Positions 41,004 through 49,032 of a stretch of DNA of 49,032 nt are shown piece by piece. Position 1 is the stretch's first letter. Every line of letters begins with the position of its first letter. The stretch lies in NCBI RefSeq assembly GCF_000337595.1, contig NZ_AOIL01000049.1:152817-201848 (forward strand), given 5' to 3'. A model generated the notes under the pieces. It saw only the letters and a list, made by a program, of their open reading frames with translations. It was not told the DNA's origin and made no database searches. A program made the position numbers and the translations under genes. This DNA comes from Natrialba taiwanensis DSM 12281. GTDB lineage: Archaea > Halobacteriota > Halobacteria > Halobacteriales > Natrialbaceae.

Positions 41004-41987
41004 CTACAACCGCGCCGGCGCGAGTGCATCGATCGTCGTCTCGGCCACTGAACTCGACGCCGGCTCCGGCACGACGATGATCGGACGGTCGATACCGGTC
41101 TCCGAGAGGAGCGTCCGGAGTTGGTCGCGGGCGTGCTCGGGCGTTCCGGCGACGCCGAGGTCGGCGAGCATCTCGTCGGTCACCGCCGCCGTCGCCTCGC
41201 CGGTGTCGCCTCGCCGCCACGCTTCGGCGATTCGCTCCGCCTGATCGGGGAACGTCATCGAGACCGCGCGCCGGTACCCGTCTCCGCTGCCGACGTAGTA
41301 GGCGATGTGCTGGCGGAGGGTGTCGCGCGCCTCTCGGGAGTCCTCGCTGACGGCGGACGGGACGTACGGCGCGATCGTGATCTCGTCCGGGTTTCGATCG
41401 CGCTCGCGCGCGGCGTCCGCGACTTCCTCGAACGCCTCGTCGAGGTGCGAAAACGGAATGTTGTGCGGAATCCAGCCGTCGCAGAGGCGGCCGACGACGC
41501 GGCGGTTCGCCGGGCCGAGGCCGGCGTGGTAGATCGGCACCGGCGCGTCGAGCGAGGGAAAGTCCGCGGCCGAAAGGAGTTGGCCCTCGTAGGAGACGGG
41601 GTCCCCGTCGCCAGCGGTAAACCGCCGGATCAGCTCGATCGTCTCGTGGGCGCGCCGAACGGGCCGGTCGAACGAGCGGCCGTGCAGGTCCTCGACGGCC
41701 TTCGGCGTGCTCGTCCCCAGTCCGAGTGTGAACCGGCCGTTCGACGCGCGCGAGAGCGAGGCGGCAGTCATCGCGAGGACGGCCGGCGTCCGGGAGTAGA
41801 CGTTCAAAATCGCGCTGCCGAGTTCGATCTCCTCGGTCCGGCAGGCCATCTCGGTGAGTTGGACGACGCCGCTTGCGCCCCGGAGTTCGCCGACCCAGAC
41901 GGCGTCGTATTCGCGCTCTTCGGCGCGGACGGCGACGTCCGCCTGATCGACGTCCCCGAACGACGTTACCATGAGCCCGATTTTCAT
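41004..41987 (-). CDS. LLM class flavin/F420-dependent oxidoreductase
   Basis: The 327-residue luciferase-like TIM barrel protein probably uses F420 or FMN. MKIGLMVTSFGDVDQADVAV opens the barrel. YDAVWVGELRG near 28-38, IELGSAILNVYSRTPAVLAM near 54-73 and GRFTLGLGTSTPKAVEDLHG near 84-103 are the cofactor-binding strands, and VPIYHAGLGPANRRVVGRL and CDGWIPHNIP follow. It fits a haloarchaeal group of F420-type proteins; the substrate is unknown. A TATA-like CTTTTATCG is centred 26-27 nt before the ATG, so the message is leaderless. It is convergent with the Gfo6-type gene. Confidence 0.85.
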   Translation of the reverse strand: MKIGLMVTSFGDVDQADVAVRAEEREYDAVWVGELRGASGVVQLTEMACRTEEIELGSAILNVYSRTPAVLAMTAASLSRASNGRFTLGLGTSTPKAVEDLHGRSFDRPVRRAHETIELIRRFTAGDGDPVSYEGQLLSAADFPSLDAPVPIYHAGLGPANRRVVGRLCDGWIPHNIPFSHLDEAFEEVADAARERDRNPDEITIAPYVPSAVSEDSREARDTLRQHIAYYVGSGDGYRRAVSMTFPDQAERIAEAWRRGDTGEATAAVTDEMLADLGVAGTPEHARDQLRTLLSETGIDRPIIVVPEPASSSVAETTIDALAPARL

Positions 41988-42008
41988 GATCGGTAGCTAC
42001 ACGCGTAT

Positions 42009-42017
42009 CGATAAAAG
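42009..42017 (-). promoter_or_regulatory. TATA-like box of the LLM oxidoreductase gene
   Basis: Minus-strand CTTTTATCG is centred 26-27 nt before the ATG at 41987. Confidence 0.55.
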
Positions 42018-42180
42018 AGTCTCTGGTCGCACGAGCCGACCGCGCTCTCCAGTCAGACGTATCAGTGCAACGAAGCAACTCACCGCGACAGGAGTTCGGA
42101 GAGGTGGAACGTATCCGCCCGTTCCGATGCTGGGCGACGGGAGAACGGAGACACGGAGATTGTGACGCCACTGCCGGCGT

Positions 42181-42939
42181 TCAGGCCACCATCGCGACGG
42201 TCATCCATCCGCCGATGAGGAGCAGGAACGCGCTAATGGCGAGCCAGGAGAGGTACTGTTTCGCGAGCAGGCGGGCCGCCCCGTCCTGCGACGAATCGGA
42301 GACGACGAACGCCGGCGACTCCGGACGATCCTCGATGACGGCGCTGATATCGCGCATCGTCTCCCGCGCCTCGACGTCGTAGCGGGACCGGCCGAAGACG
42401 TAGGCGTCATCGCCCGGTTCGAGCCGCCGCTCGTGGTACTTCCGGTCGTTTCCCGTCGCGAGTTCGACGACGCCGAGGTCGAGGGAGGTGTTCTCGGATT
42501 CGAGGTCGGATTCGGTTTCGAGGAACCGGCGGATCGGCTCCGGTTCGGGATCGCCGCCGTCGACGTCGGCGGTGACCGCGGTCGAAAGCGCCAGGTCGGC
42601 ACCGGCGGGATCGACGCGGACGCTCGCCGTGCGGTCTTCGAGTCTGAACGGGACGGCGGCGGCCCCCTCGTCGACGGTGTTCCACGACGAGTTCTTCCCG
42701 CTGGACTGGAGTTCTTCGACCTCGAACTCGTAGGCGAGACACGGCGTCTCGCTCAGCGGGGCCGTCACGGTCCCGTCGAGTTCGCTGGCGGTGCCCTCGA
42801 TTTCGACCGGCTCCTCGGCGCGTTCGACGGCGATCACGTCAGTGGTATCGCCGCGGTAGACGTGGTAGGCGGGTCGTAACTGCAGCCCGGTGTATGCGAG
42901 GGCGATGACGCCGACGAGGAAGAGGGCGGTTCCGAGCAT
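42181..42939 (-). CDS. GIDE/MULAN-like domain membrane protein
   Basis: The 252-residue protein has a membrane helix at each end (about 3-22 and 229-250), so the middle lies on one face of the membrane. That middle part resembles the GIDE domain of the eukaryotic mitochondrial E3 ligase MULAN/MUL1: VEIEGTASELDGTVTAPLSE near 45-64, TPCLAYEFEVEE near 65-76, VPFRLEDRTASVRVDP near 96-111 and KYHERRLEPGDDAYVFGRSR near 167-186. There is no RING finger, so it is not a ligase. Archaeal and bacterial members are of unknown role. It follows the permease gene on the same strand after about 90 bases and may be cotranscribed. Confidence 0.68.
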   Translation of the reverse strand: MLGTALFLVGVIALAYTGLQLRPAYHVYRGDTTDVIAVERAEEPVEIEGTASELDGTVTAPLSETPCLAYEFEVEELQSSGKNSSWNTVDEGAAAVPFRLEDRTASVRVDPAGADLALSTAVTADVDGGDPEPEPIRRFLETESDLESENTSLDLGVVELATGNDRKYHERRLEPGDDAYVFGRSRYDVEARETMRDISAVIEDRPESPAFVVSDSSQDGAARLLAKQYLSWLAISAFLLLIGGWMTVAMVA

Positions 42940-43027
42940 CTCTCAGTTGGATCTCTCAACTTGACACAATAACGGTAGCGGTTCCGGGTGCGTGCCGGGT
43001 TCGAGTTTCGCGCCCGAACGCTCGATC

Positions 43028-44257
43028 CTATTCGCGCCGAAGCGCCTCGATCGGGTCGACCCTGGCGGCTCGCCAGGCCGGATAGAGGCCGGAGACGACG
43101 CCGACGCCGATACCGACGGCGGCGGCGATGGCGATCCAGTCGACCGGGTAGACCATCGGCCAGTCGACCAGTTGGACGCCGAGGTAGCCGACGCCGAGTC
43201 CGAGGGCGATCCCGAAGACGGCACCGATCAACCCGAGCACGACCGCCTCGACGAGGAACAACTGCATGATGTCGCGCCTCGTCGCGCCGACGGACTTCAT
43301 GACGCCGATCTCGCGCGTTCGTTCGGTGACGCTGACGATCATGATGTTCGCGATGCCGATCGAGCCGACGACGAGCGCGATCGCGGCGACGGCGGCGACG
43401 AAGCCGGTCAGCTGATTGACGAGGTCCATGAACTGGTCGATCGTATCCTCTATCGTCTGGACCGCGATGTCCTCGTCGTCCTGCTTCAGCTCGGCCGCGT
43501 GGGAGTCGTCTCGGAGGTAGTCGGTCACGGCGTCCTGCGTCGAATCGAGCCGTTCGAGACTCTCCGCACCCACCTGCAGCGACGGATACGCGCGTTCGGT
43601 CTCCCCGTCGGGCGTCTCTATCGTCGTCGTGTAATGTGCCTCTGCGGGAAGGTAGAGTTGCGGCGGCGTCTGTCCGCCGAGTTCACTTTCGGTGACGCCC
43701 GTCACCGTGACCGTCGTCGTTTCGCCGTCCTCGAACGTGAGCGTCATCTCGTCGCCGGCCGAGACGTTCTCTTCGAACGCCTGACTCGCCTGTTCGTTGA
43801 TGACCGCCTCGTTTGCGGCCGCACCGTCGAAGGCCTCGCCGTCGACGAACGTCGAGAACTCGAACGAGTCGGCCGTCGTCGCTTGTACGTCGACGACGCC
43901 GGTCACCTGCTCGTCGCCGGTCCCCGTCTGGATCACGTCGAGCGGCCCCTGCGGCGCGACGAACTCGACGCCGTCGATCTCTTCGAGCGCCTCGATGTCG
44001 CTCTCGGTGTATATCGGGGTCTGTACCGTCAGAATGCCGAACCCGTTCTCCGGCTCGGATTGGGTCTGGACGACCATCACCGGCTCCTGGTCGGCCTCGA
44101 TGTCCCCGACGATACTCTCGGAGAAGCCGGAGCCGAGGACCATGAACGTGATCACCGCCGCGATGCCGATAATCACGCCGAGGGTCGTCAGCGTCGACCG
44201 GAGTTTGTGGGACGTGATCGACCGCCAGCTAATCCGCAGGCTCTCACGGAGGTTCAT
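43028..44257 (-). CDS. MacB-like ABC transporter permease (FtsX family)
   Basis: The 409-residue protein has the FtsX/MacB plan: one helix near 20-42 (LTTLGVIIGIAAVITFMVLG), a large periplasm-facing MacB_PCD domain (about 45-275, with NEAVINEQASQAF and GVTESELGG), and three C-terminal helices (near 287-310, 335-360 and 370-395) with TERTREIGVMKSVGATRRDI between them and GLYPAWRAARVDPIEALRRE at the end. These proteins use ATP hydrolysis by a partner to transmit force outward rather than conduct solute. The partner ATPase is not adjacent; none lies within this stretch. An ATG at 44305 would add 16 residues; MNLRESLRISW at 44257 is the family start. Confidence 0.88.
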   Translation of the reverse strand: MNLRESLRISWRSITSHKLRSTLTTLGVIIGIAAVITFMVLGSGFSESIVGDIEADQEPVMVVQTQSEPENGFGILTVQTPIYTESDIEALEEIDGVEFVAPQGPLDVIQTGTGDEQVTGVVDVQATTADSFEFSTFVDGEAFDGAAANEAVINEQASQAFEENVSAGDEMTLTFEDGETTTVTVTGVTESELGGQTPPQLYLPAEAHYTTTIETPDGETERAYPSLQVGAESLERLDSTQDAVTDYLRDDSHAAELKQDDEDIAVQTIEDTIDQFMDLVNQLTGFVAAVAAIALVVGSIGIANIMIVSVTERTREIGVMKSVGATRRDIMQLFLVEAVVLGLIGAVFGIALGLGVGYLGVQLVDWPMVYPVDWIAIAAAVGIGVGVVSGLYPAWRAARVDPIEALRRE

Positions 44258-44358
44258 CGTCCGGACCGGCGCTTGCGTGAGCGCATCCCGCCTCGCTACG
44301 GCCACGAGCCAGTTAGTGGTTTCAACCGGTTGCCGACGGTGTCTGTCTCGCGAGCGTA

Positions 44359-46017
44359 CTACTGGAGTCCGGTCGCCTCTTCGCGGCCGTCGAAGACGAG
44401 TTCACCGTCGACGACTGTCATCGCGACATCGATCTCGTCGATCCGATCCGGGTGCTCCCACGGGGAGTCCTCGAGCACGACGAGATCGGCCCGCTTGCCG
44501 ACCGCGACGGTGCCGAGGCGATCCTCGTCGAAGCCGGCGTCGGCACCGCCGCGAGTGTAGGCCCGAATCGCCTCGGTGACCGAGAGCCGCTGTGACGCCG
44601 TCGCCGCGGTGACGGCGTGGTGAATCCCCAGCAGCGGGTCGAGCGGCATGCAGTCCGACCCGAACGCGAGCGGGACGCCCGCCTCGAGAACTCGGCGGAA
44701 CCGGTTGGTCCGCGTCCGGCGCTCCTCGCCGAGTCGCTGCTCGTAGAGGCCGCCCTTGTCCGCCCAGCGGTGGAAGTTCGGCTGCATCGAGGCGACGATT
44801 CCCGCGTCGGCCATGCGAGCGAGTTGGTCGTCGGTCGCGAGTTCGGCGTGTTCGATACGGTGGCGCGCCCCGGCCGGGTCGGATGTCGCTTCGAGCAGCG
44901 AGAGGGTTTCCTCGATGGCTTCGTCGCCGATGGCGTGGATCGAAAGCTGGCGGTCCGCGGCGTCGGCGCGGTCGACGATGGCCGCGAGGTCGTCGGGGTC
45001 GACGACCCACTGGCCGCGATTGGCGTTGTCGCTCGCGCCGTCCTCACTCTCGTCGGCATCAACGGCTGCCGCGTCCTCATCCGCGCTGACGTACGGCTCG
45101 AACACCTTCGCCGTCTCCCCGCCGAAACTCCCGTCGGAGAAGGACTTGATCGCACCCACGCGGACGAACTCGTCGCCCGCGTTCGTCGGGAGGCCGACGG
45201 CCGCGAGATCGTCGAGGTAGTCGCTCCAGTAGTTGATTCGAACGCGCAGCGGAAGCTCGCCCGCGGCCGCCAGCTCGAGGTAGGCGCGGGCGGCCGTCGA
45301 GCGCTGGACCATGTCGTGGACGCCGGTGACGCCGCGGGAGACGGCGTACTCGGCGGCGGCCGCGATGATCTCTCCCATTGCTGCGGGGCCGGCGGCGACC
45401 GCGTCTCTGAGAACGCCAACTGCATCCTCGACGACGACACCGGTCGGCTCGCCGTCCGCGAAGCGAACGTCGTCCTCGGGGAGGTCGTCCCGGAGTCGGT
45501 CGAGGGCGACCGAGTTCAGCGAGGCCGTGTGCACGTCGACCCGGAACGCGGCGACGGGGTGCTGATCGCTCACTCGGTCCAGATCCTCGCGCGTGAGGTA
45601 ATCCGTCGCGTCCGCCCACGTGCTCTCGTCGTAGCCGAAGCCGAGGAGCCAGTCGTCGGGCTCGTCCCCGCGCTTGCGTTCGCCCACGGTCTCGTCGTCA
45701 CCCCCCGGGGAATCCGCCTGTGCGGCGAGCGCATCAAGGGCTCCTGCCCGGCTCTCAACGGCCGAGAGATCGGCGTGGACCAGTCGCTCGCCCAGGTGGT
45801 CGAGATGCGTGTGCGCGTCGATAAACCCGGGTAGAACGGTCCGCCCTTGGCAATCGATCACCGTCGTCTCGACCCCGTCGAGGAACTCGATTTCGTACGT
45901 GTCGCCGAGACGGACGAGTTCACCGTCGCGGATCGCGACGGCCTCCGCGACGGTATCGGGGTCGGTCAGGCTGTGAATCTCCCCGTTCGTGAGCAAGAGA
46001 TCGGCGGCTTCGGTCAT
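44359..46017 (-). CDS. Amidohydrolase family 3 protein (YtcJ-like)
   Basis: The 552-residue metal-dependent hydrolase has a small beta domain (ADLLLTNGEIHSL to VIDCQGRTVLPGF) and a TIM barrel. DAHTHLDHLG near 67-76 gives the HxH metal pair, GVTGVHDMVQRST and KSFSDGSFGGET follow, SIHAIGDEAIEETLSL and RIEHAELATDD give the later histidines, and FGSDCMPLDPL the last aspartate. GADAGFDEDRLGTVAVGKRADLVVL is the family's C-terminal close. The 32 upstream codons are not conserved, so ATG at 46017 is used. The natural substrate of such proteins is mostly unknown; N-substituted formamides and amides are reported. It diverges from hmgA. Confidence 0.87.
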   Translation of the reverse strand: MTEAADLLLTNGEIHSLTDPDTVAEAVAIRDGELVRLGDTYEIEFLDGVETTVIDCQGRTVLPGFIDAHTHLDHLGERLVHADLSAVESRAGALDALAAQADSPGGDDETVGERKRGDEPDDWLLGFGYDESTWADATDYLTREDLDRVSDQHPVAAFRVDVHTASLNSVALDRLRDDLPEDDVRFADGEPTGVVVEDAVGVLRDAVAAGPAAMGEIIAAAAEYAVSRGVTGVHDMVQRSTAARAYLELAAAGELPLRVRINYWSDYLDDLAAVGLPTNAGDEFVRVGAIKSFSDGSFGGETAKVFEPYVSADEDAAAVDADESEDGASDNANRGQWVVDPDDLAAIVDRADAADRQLSIHAIGDEAIEETLSLLEATSDPAGARHRIEHAELATDDQLARMADAGIVASMQPNFHRWADKGGLYEQRLGEERRTRTNRFRRVLEAGVPLAFGSDCMPLDPLLGIHHAVTAATASQRLSVTEAIRAYTRGGADAGFDEDRLGTVAVGKRADLVVLEDSPWEHPDRIDEIDVAMTVVDGELVFDGREEATGLQ

Positions 46018-46145
46018 AGTCGTCCTGAGGGGCCACGCCGACAAAGAACTCGGTGTTCGAGCGGCGTTCATCGTCCGTTCCGCTCCCCGGACCGCCGCGC
46101 AGACAATCAGCAACCCTTAGGACGCATCGCCGTCTCCACCAACGC

Positions 46146-47420
46146 ATGACCGCAACCGATCCGGACACCCTCGCCGACCGCGTGCAGGACGGCGACCTCC
46201 GCATCCACGAACTCGAGGACCACGCCGACCCCGACACTGCGGCCGAGGCTCGCCGATTGCTCGTCGAACGCGAAACCGACGCCGACCTCAGCACTGTCGG
46301 TGATTACGCCTTCCCCGCCGAGCAGGCCGAGTCAACCATCGAGAACATGATCGGCGCGGCCCAGATCCCGATGGGCGTCGTCGGTCCCGTCCCCGTCTCG
46401 GGCGGCGCGGCCGACGGCGAGCACTACCTCCCCATGGCGACGACCGAGGGTGCGCTCCTGGCGTCGGTCAACCGCGGCCTCTCGGTCATCCGCGACGCCG
46501 ACGGCGCGGACGCCCGCGTGACGAAGAACGGCATGACCCGCGCCCCCGTGTTCCGCGTCGACGGCGTCGCCGAGGCCGCCGAGACGGTCGAATGGGTCAA
46601 CGACAACGTCGACGCGCTCCGGGAGGCCGCCGAATCGACCACCAGCCACGGCGAACTCCTCGCCGTCGACACCTACGTCGTCGGCGACTCCGTCTACCTC
46701 CGGTTCGCCTACGACACCAAGGACGCGATGGGGATGAACATGGTCACCATCGCCACCCGCGAGGCCTGCGAACTCGTCGAAGCCGAGACGCCCGCCTCGC
46801 TCGTCGCCGTCTCGGGCAACCTCTGTTCCGACAAAAAGCCCGCCGCCATCAACGCCGTCGAGGGCCGCGGCCGCTCCGTCACCGCCGACGTCGTCATTCC
46901 AGGTGAACTCGTCGAAGAGCGCCTGCACACGACCGCTGAGGCCATCGCCGAGGCCAATACGCGCAAGAACCTGACCGGGAGTGCGAAGGCCGGCAGCCTC
47001 GGTTTCAACGCCCACGCGGCTAACGTCGTCGCCGCCGCCTTCCTCGCGACCGGCCAGGACGAGGCCCAGGTCGTCGAGGCCGCGAACGCGATCACGACGA
47101 TGGAGGCCCGCGAGGCGACAGCGTCGCCTCGGTCCGACAAACGGCGAAGCCGTGAGCGCGAGGACGGCACCACCGACCTCTACGCCGCTGTCTCGCTCGC
47201 CTCCCTCGAAGTCGGCACCGTCGGCGGCGGGACGAAACTCCCGACGCAGGCCGAAGCCCTCGACATCCTCGGCCTCCGCGGCGGCGGCGACCCCGCCGGA
47301 TCGAACGCCGACGCCCTCGCCGAAATCATCGCCGTCGGCGCACTCGCAGGTGAACTCTCCCTGCTCGCGGCGCTTTCCTCGCGTCATCTGGCGAGTGCAC
47401 ACGAGGATCTCGGCCGGTAG
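46146..47420 (+). CDS. hmgA: Hydroxymethylglutaryl-CoA reductase (NADPH)
   Basis: This 424-residue class I enzyme makes mevalonate from HMG-CoA, the committed step toward archaeal isoprenoid lipids, and is the target of statins in haloarchaea. E101 in ATTEGALLASVNRG, K230/K231 in SDKKPAAINAVEGRGR, D305 in TGQDEAQ and H419 in SAHEDLGR are the catalytic residues. ENMIGAAQIPMGVVGPV and EVGTVGGGTKLPTQ are further signatures. Residues 323-341, between ITTMEA and TTDLY, hold an Arg/Ser/Lys/Glu-rich insert absent from the human sequence at this point and encoded by two nested hairpins (listed separately). ATG at 46146 fits the family; the extra upstream codons do not. Confidence 0.96.
   Translation: MTATDPDTLADRVQDGDLRIHELEDHADPDTAAEARRLLVERETDADLSTVGDYAFPAEQAESTIENMIGAAQIPMGVVGPVPVSGGAADGEHYLPMATTEGALLASVNRGLSVIRDADGADARVTKNGMTRAPVFRVDGVAEAAETVEWVNDNVDALREAAESTTSHGELLAVDTYVVGDSVYLRFAYDTKDAMGMNMVTIATREACELVEAETPASLVAVSGNLCSDKKPAAINAVEGRGRSVTADVVIPGELVEERLHTTAEAIAEANTRKNLTGSAKAGSLGFNAHAANVVAAAFLATGQDEAQVVEAANAITTMEAREATASPRSDKRRSREREDGTTDLYAAVSLASLEVGTVGGGTKLPTQAEALDILGLRGGGDPAGSNADALAEIIAVGALAGELSLLAALSSRHLASAHEDLGR
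47111..47153 (+). repeat. Double-hairpin sequence inserted in frame in hmgA
   Basis: CGAGGCGAC and GTCGCCTCG pair over an AGC loop (47111-47131), and ACGGC and GCCGT pair over GAA (47141-47153). The segment, with the GAGCGCGAG that follows, adds about 15-18 codons to hmgA without breaking the frame, and its product is basic in an otherwise acidic protein. It looks like a short palindromic element that has entered the coding region. Confidence 0.6.
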
Positions 47421-47457
47421 TGAATGGAACGTGAAGATGGATGTTGCCGAATCGGTT

Positions 47458-47475
47458 GCCGGATGATTATCCGGC
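47458..47475 (+). terminator. Stem-loop after hmgA
   Basis: GCCGGAT and ATCCGGC form a 7-bp stem with a GATT loop 38 bases past the hmgA stop. The sequence that follows is AT-rich but lacks a clean T-run, so a role in ending or stabilising the hmgA message is only suggested. Confidence 0.45.
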
Positions 47476-47640
47476 TATAGCGTTATCTGGCTTCCCGCTC
47501 TTATTGGGTCCCTGCGTTTCAAGTAGTCTCGTGCGCGCATCAACGGCCCGTCCCGTGGATAACTTATGGCTTAGTTATGAAATAGTCACGGAAAAGCTAG
47601 AAATAGTTTTTACGCTGGTTAGTAAAATAGTGCCGTAGCT

Positions 47641-48813
47641 ATGACGCTCGTCCTCGTAATTGGCATTATTGCGTCAGTGTTTGTCGGATTCAATATCGGT
47701 GGATCGTCCACTGGAATCGCGTGGGGGCCTGCCGTTGAAGCAGGGTTGGTAAGAAAAACGACGGCAGCAGGTGCGATGATTTTCTTCGTCTTTCTAGGTG
47801 GGTGGACTATTGGCAGAAACGTTATCGACACGCTCTCCAACGGGATCATCACGAGTTCTATTTCGATCGAATCGGGTAGTGCCCTTCTCTTGTGTATTGG
47901 GTTGGGAATTCTTCTTGCGAACGTCATTGGCGTTCCAGTTGCGACCTCAATGACGACGGTCGGGTCAATTGCCGGATTAGGGCTTGCGACGGGGACAATT
48001 CGATGGGCGGTAGTGGGAGAGATTGTCGTCTGGTGGCTTGTTACGCCCGTTATCAGCTTCTGGGCGGGCGCTGTTATCGGACGATACCTCTACCCATCGC
48101 TCGACCGGCGCGTTCGCGTGACCACAAGTCGCGGAGCGCTGTTACGTATCGACCGGGATGGAATCCTACCGACCCTCGCGCTTGGGCCGAACACCACCGC
48201 TCAAGAGCTTCTTGGCACAGCTCTTGTCCTCGTTTCTGCCTGCTATATGGCATTCGTTGCTGGTGCGAGTAACGTTCCGAACGTGGTCGCACCAGTCGTA
48301 AGCGATGGGGTAGTTGGGGGAGACGCTGCAATCGGTATCGGAACGATTGCAATCGGGCTTGGCGGGTTTACCATTGCTCGTCGGACAATGGAGTCGGTCG
48401 GAAGCGACCTCACTGAGATGTCGTTACTCAGCGCGGTCCTCGTCATGCTCACTGCTGCGACGATTACGGGTATTCTCTCTTTCATTGGCATCCCGATCAG
48501 CCTCGTAATGGCAACCGTGATGACGATTGTTGGCCTCGGCTGGGGTCGAGCGAGTCGGCTAGTCGTCGAATACGGCGAGCTTCGTGGGAATCAGACTAAC
48601 GCTACCGAGTCAGTCAAAACAGGAGTGGTCGCCGAGAAAGCGACCGAAAACCACCCACCAACTATAGCCCGAAACGAACAAGCGGCAACGAGCGCGACCG
48701 AACTGTTCGATCCGGGGTCCGTCGCGAAGTTCACCTCGGTGTGGATACTTGGTCCGTGTGTTTCGGCGGGACTTTCGTACGCGTTTTTCGCTGTCCTCCC
48801 GATTGGTGGATAG
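47641..48813 (+). CDS. Inorganic phosphate transporter, PiT family
   Basis: The 390-residue membrane protein has about ten helices in two halves, each with the PiT signature: GFNIGGSSTGIAWGPAV near 16-32 and FVAGASNVPNVVAPVVSDG near 202-220. The GANDVANA pattern of the family is partly changed in both copies (GGSSTG and GASNVPN). A hydrophilic stretch (about 320-365) lies before the last helix. It imports phosphate with sodium or protons. No PhoU-like gene adjoins. Codon use is less GC-rich than in hmgA, and the gene lies beside a transposase end, so it may be a transferred unit. TTTTTACG about 32 nt upstream could be its TATA element. Confidence 0.87.
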   Translation: MTLVLVIGIIASVFVGFNIGGSSTGIAWGPAVEAGLVRKTTAAGAMIFFVFLGGWTIGRNVIDTLSNGIITSSISIESGSALLLCIGLGILLANVIGVPVATSMTTVGSIAGLGLATGTIRWAVVGEIVVWWLVTPVISFWAGAVIGRYLYPSLDRRVRVTTSRGALLRIDRDGILPTLALGPNTTAQELLGTALVLVSACYMAFVAGASNVPNVVAPVVSDGVVGGDAAIGIGTIAIGLGGFTIARRTMESVGSDLTEMSLLSAVLVMLTAATITGILSFIGIPISLVMATVMTIVGLGWGRASRLVVEYGELRGNQTNATESVKTGVVAEKATENHPPTIARNEQAATSATELFDPGSVAKFTSVWILGPCVSAGLSYAFFAVLPIGG

Positions 48814-48974
48814 CCGAAGCGATGGTTGCCAAACCGTCGTTCGGTACGGCAGACCGGGTCTGTTGTAGCGCATAGAACGCCGACTAACCCCTGAAAGTCA
48901 ATGCACACCCGATCGCACACCTTTCGTCCGATCGGTGCAAACGGCTTCATTGAATCCGCAGAGGGCAGCGGGTT

Positions 48975-49031
48975 TCACTGTTTGACGGCTTGTTCGACGT
49001 TGTAAACGGCAGCAGTGAGAGTGATTTCACG
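48975..49031 (-). pseudogene. C-terminal end of an IS5-type transposase, running off the window
   Basis: The minus strand reads REITLTAAVYNVEQAVKQ followed by a stop codon. This resembles the conserved end of haloarchaeal IS5-type transposases, where FREI and a hydrophobic helix with YN precede a short basic tail. The rest lies outside the window, so it may be an intact gene rather than a broken one. The sequence GGCTTCATTGAATCCGC at 48944-48960, just beyond the stop, may be close to the element's terminal repeat, but no matching end is visible here. Confidence 0.55.
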
Positions 49032-49032
49032 A

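Noticed and set aside
1-49032. CRISPR arrays or toxin-antitoxin pairs
   Set aside because: I saw no evenly spaced repeats and no adjacent pair of small genes with toxin or antitoxin motifs.

Overview
The window is a piece of a haloarchaeal chromosome (class Halobacteria; genus not determinable from here). The evidence is high GC with GC-rich third codon positions, strongly acidic proteins, twin-arginine signals with a lipobox, and leaderless genes with a TATA-like box about 25-28 nt before the ATG. The gene families agree: an Ahb-type siroheme decarboxylase, an RdfA/Sph pair, a Gfo6-type xylose dehydrogenase, an F420-type LLM oxidoreductase and archaeal HMG-CoA reductase.

Layout. 1-3.7 kb: end of a heme-pathway gene (ahbB) and a large FAD/Fe-S oxidoreductase. 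4.2-8.7 kb: surface-polysaccharide genes (NodB deacetylase, GNAT acyltransferase, flippase with a coiled tail). 9.2-20.9 kb: a carboxylic-acid catabolic block with enoyl-CoA hydratase, 3-hydroxyacyl-CoA dehydrogenase, thiolase, acyl-CoA dehydrogenase, acyl-CoA ligase, a TAXI-type TRAP transporter, glutaryl-CoA dehydrogenase and an IclR regulator. Together these could import a dicarboxylate, or an acid degraded through glutaryl-CoA, and turn it into acetyl-CoA. 21.2-24.2 kb: the convergent cell-shape gene rdfA and an SMC-like Sph gene, with a 28-bp dyad between them. 24.6-31.7 kb: mixed metabolic and housekeeping genes (DUF3006, two SDRs, an AstE/AspA-like deacylase, a sulfatase-like hydrolase, cyclophilin, a membrane protein, a ferredoxin). 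31.75-31.96 kb: tRNA-Leu(UAA) followed by a palindromic element built from copies of the tRNA 3' end. 32.1-35.9 kb: an aldehyde dehydrogenase and a DrrAB-type ABC exporter. 36.1-39.6 kb: the nadA-nadB-nadC operon for de novo NAD synthesis, with a dyad in its promoter. 39.8-46.0 kb: Gfo6-type dehydrogenase, LLM oxidoreductase, a GIDE/MULAN-domain membrane protein, a MacB-like permease and a YtcJ-like amidohydrolase. 46.1-49.0 kb: hmgA, a PiT phosphate permease and the 3' end of an IS5-type transposase running off the right edge.

No single locus is clearly a new defence or signalling system. The strongest leads are an in-frame double-hairpin insertion in hmgA, the tRNA-derived palindrome beside tRNA-Leu, the atypical ATPase motifs of the Sph protein with the dyad between it and rdfA, the glutaryl-CoA catabolic block, and the dyad upstream of nadABC. 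Starts were moved from the longest open frame where TATA spacing, a Shine-Dalgarno sequence or family alignment argued for a shorter protein; each case is stated in its entry.
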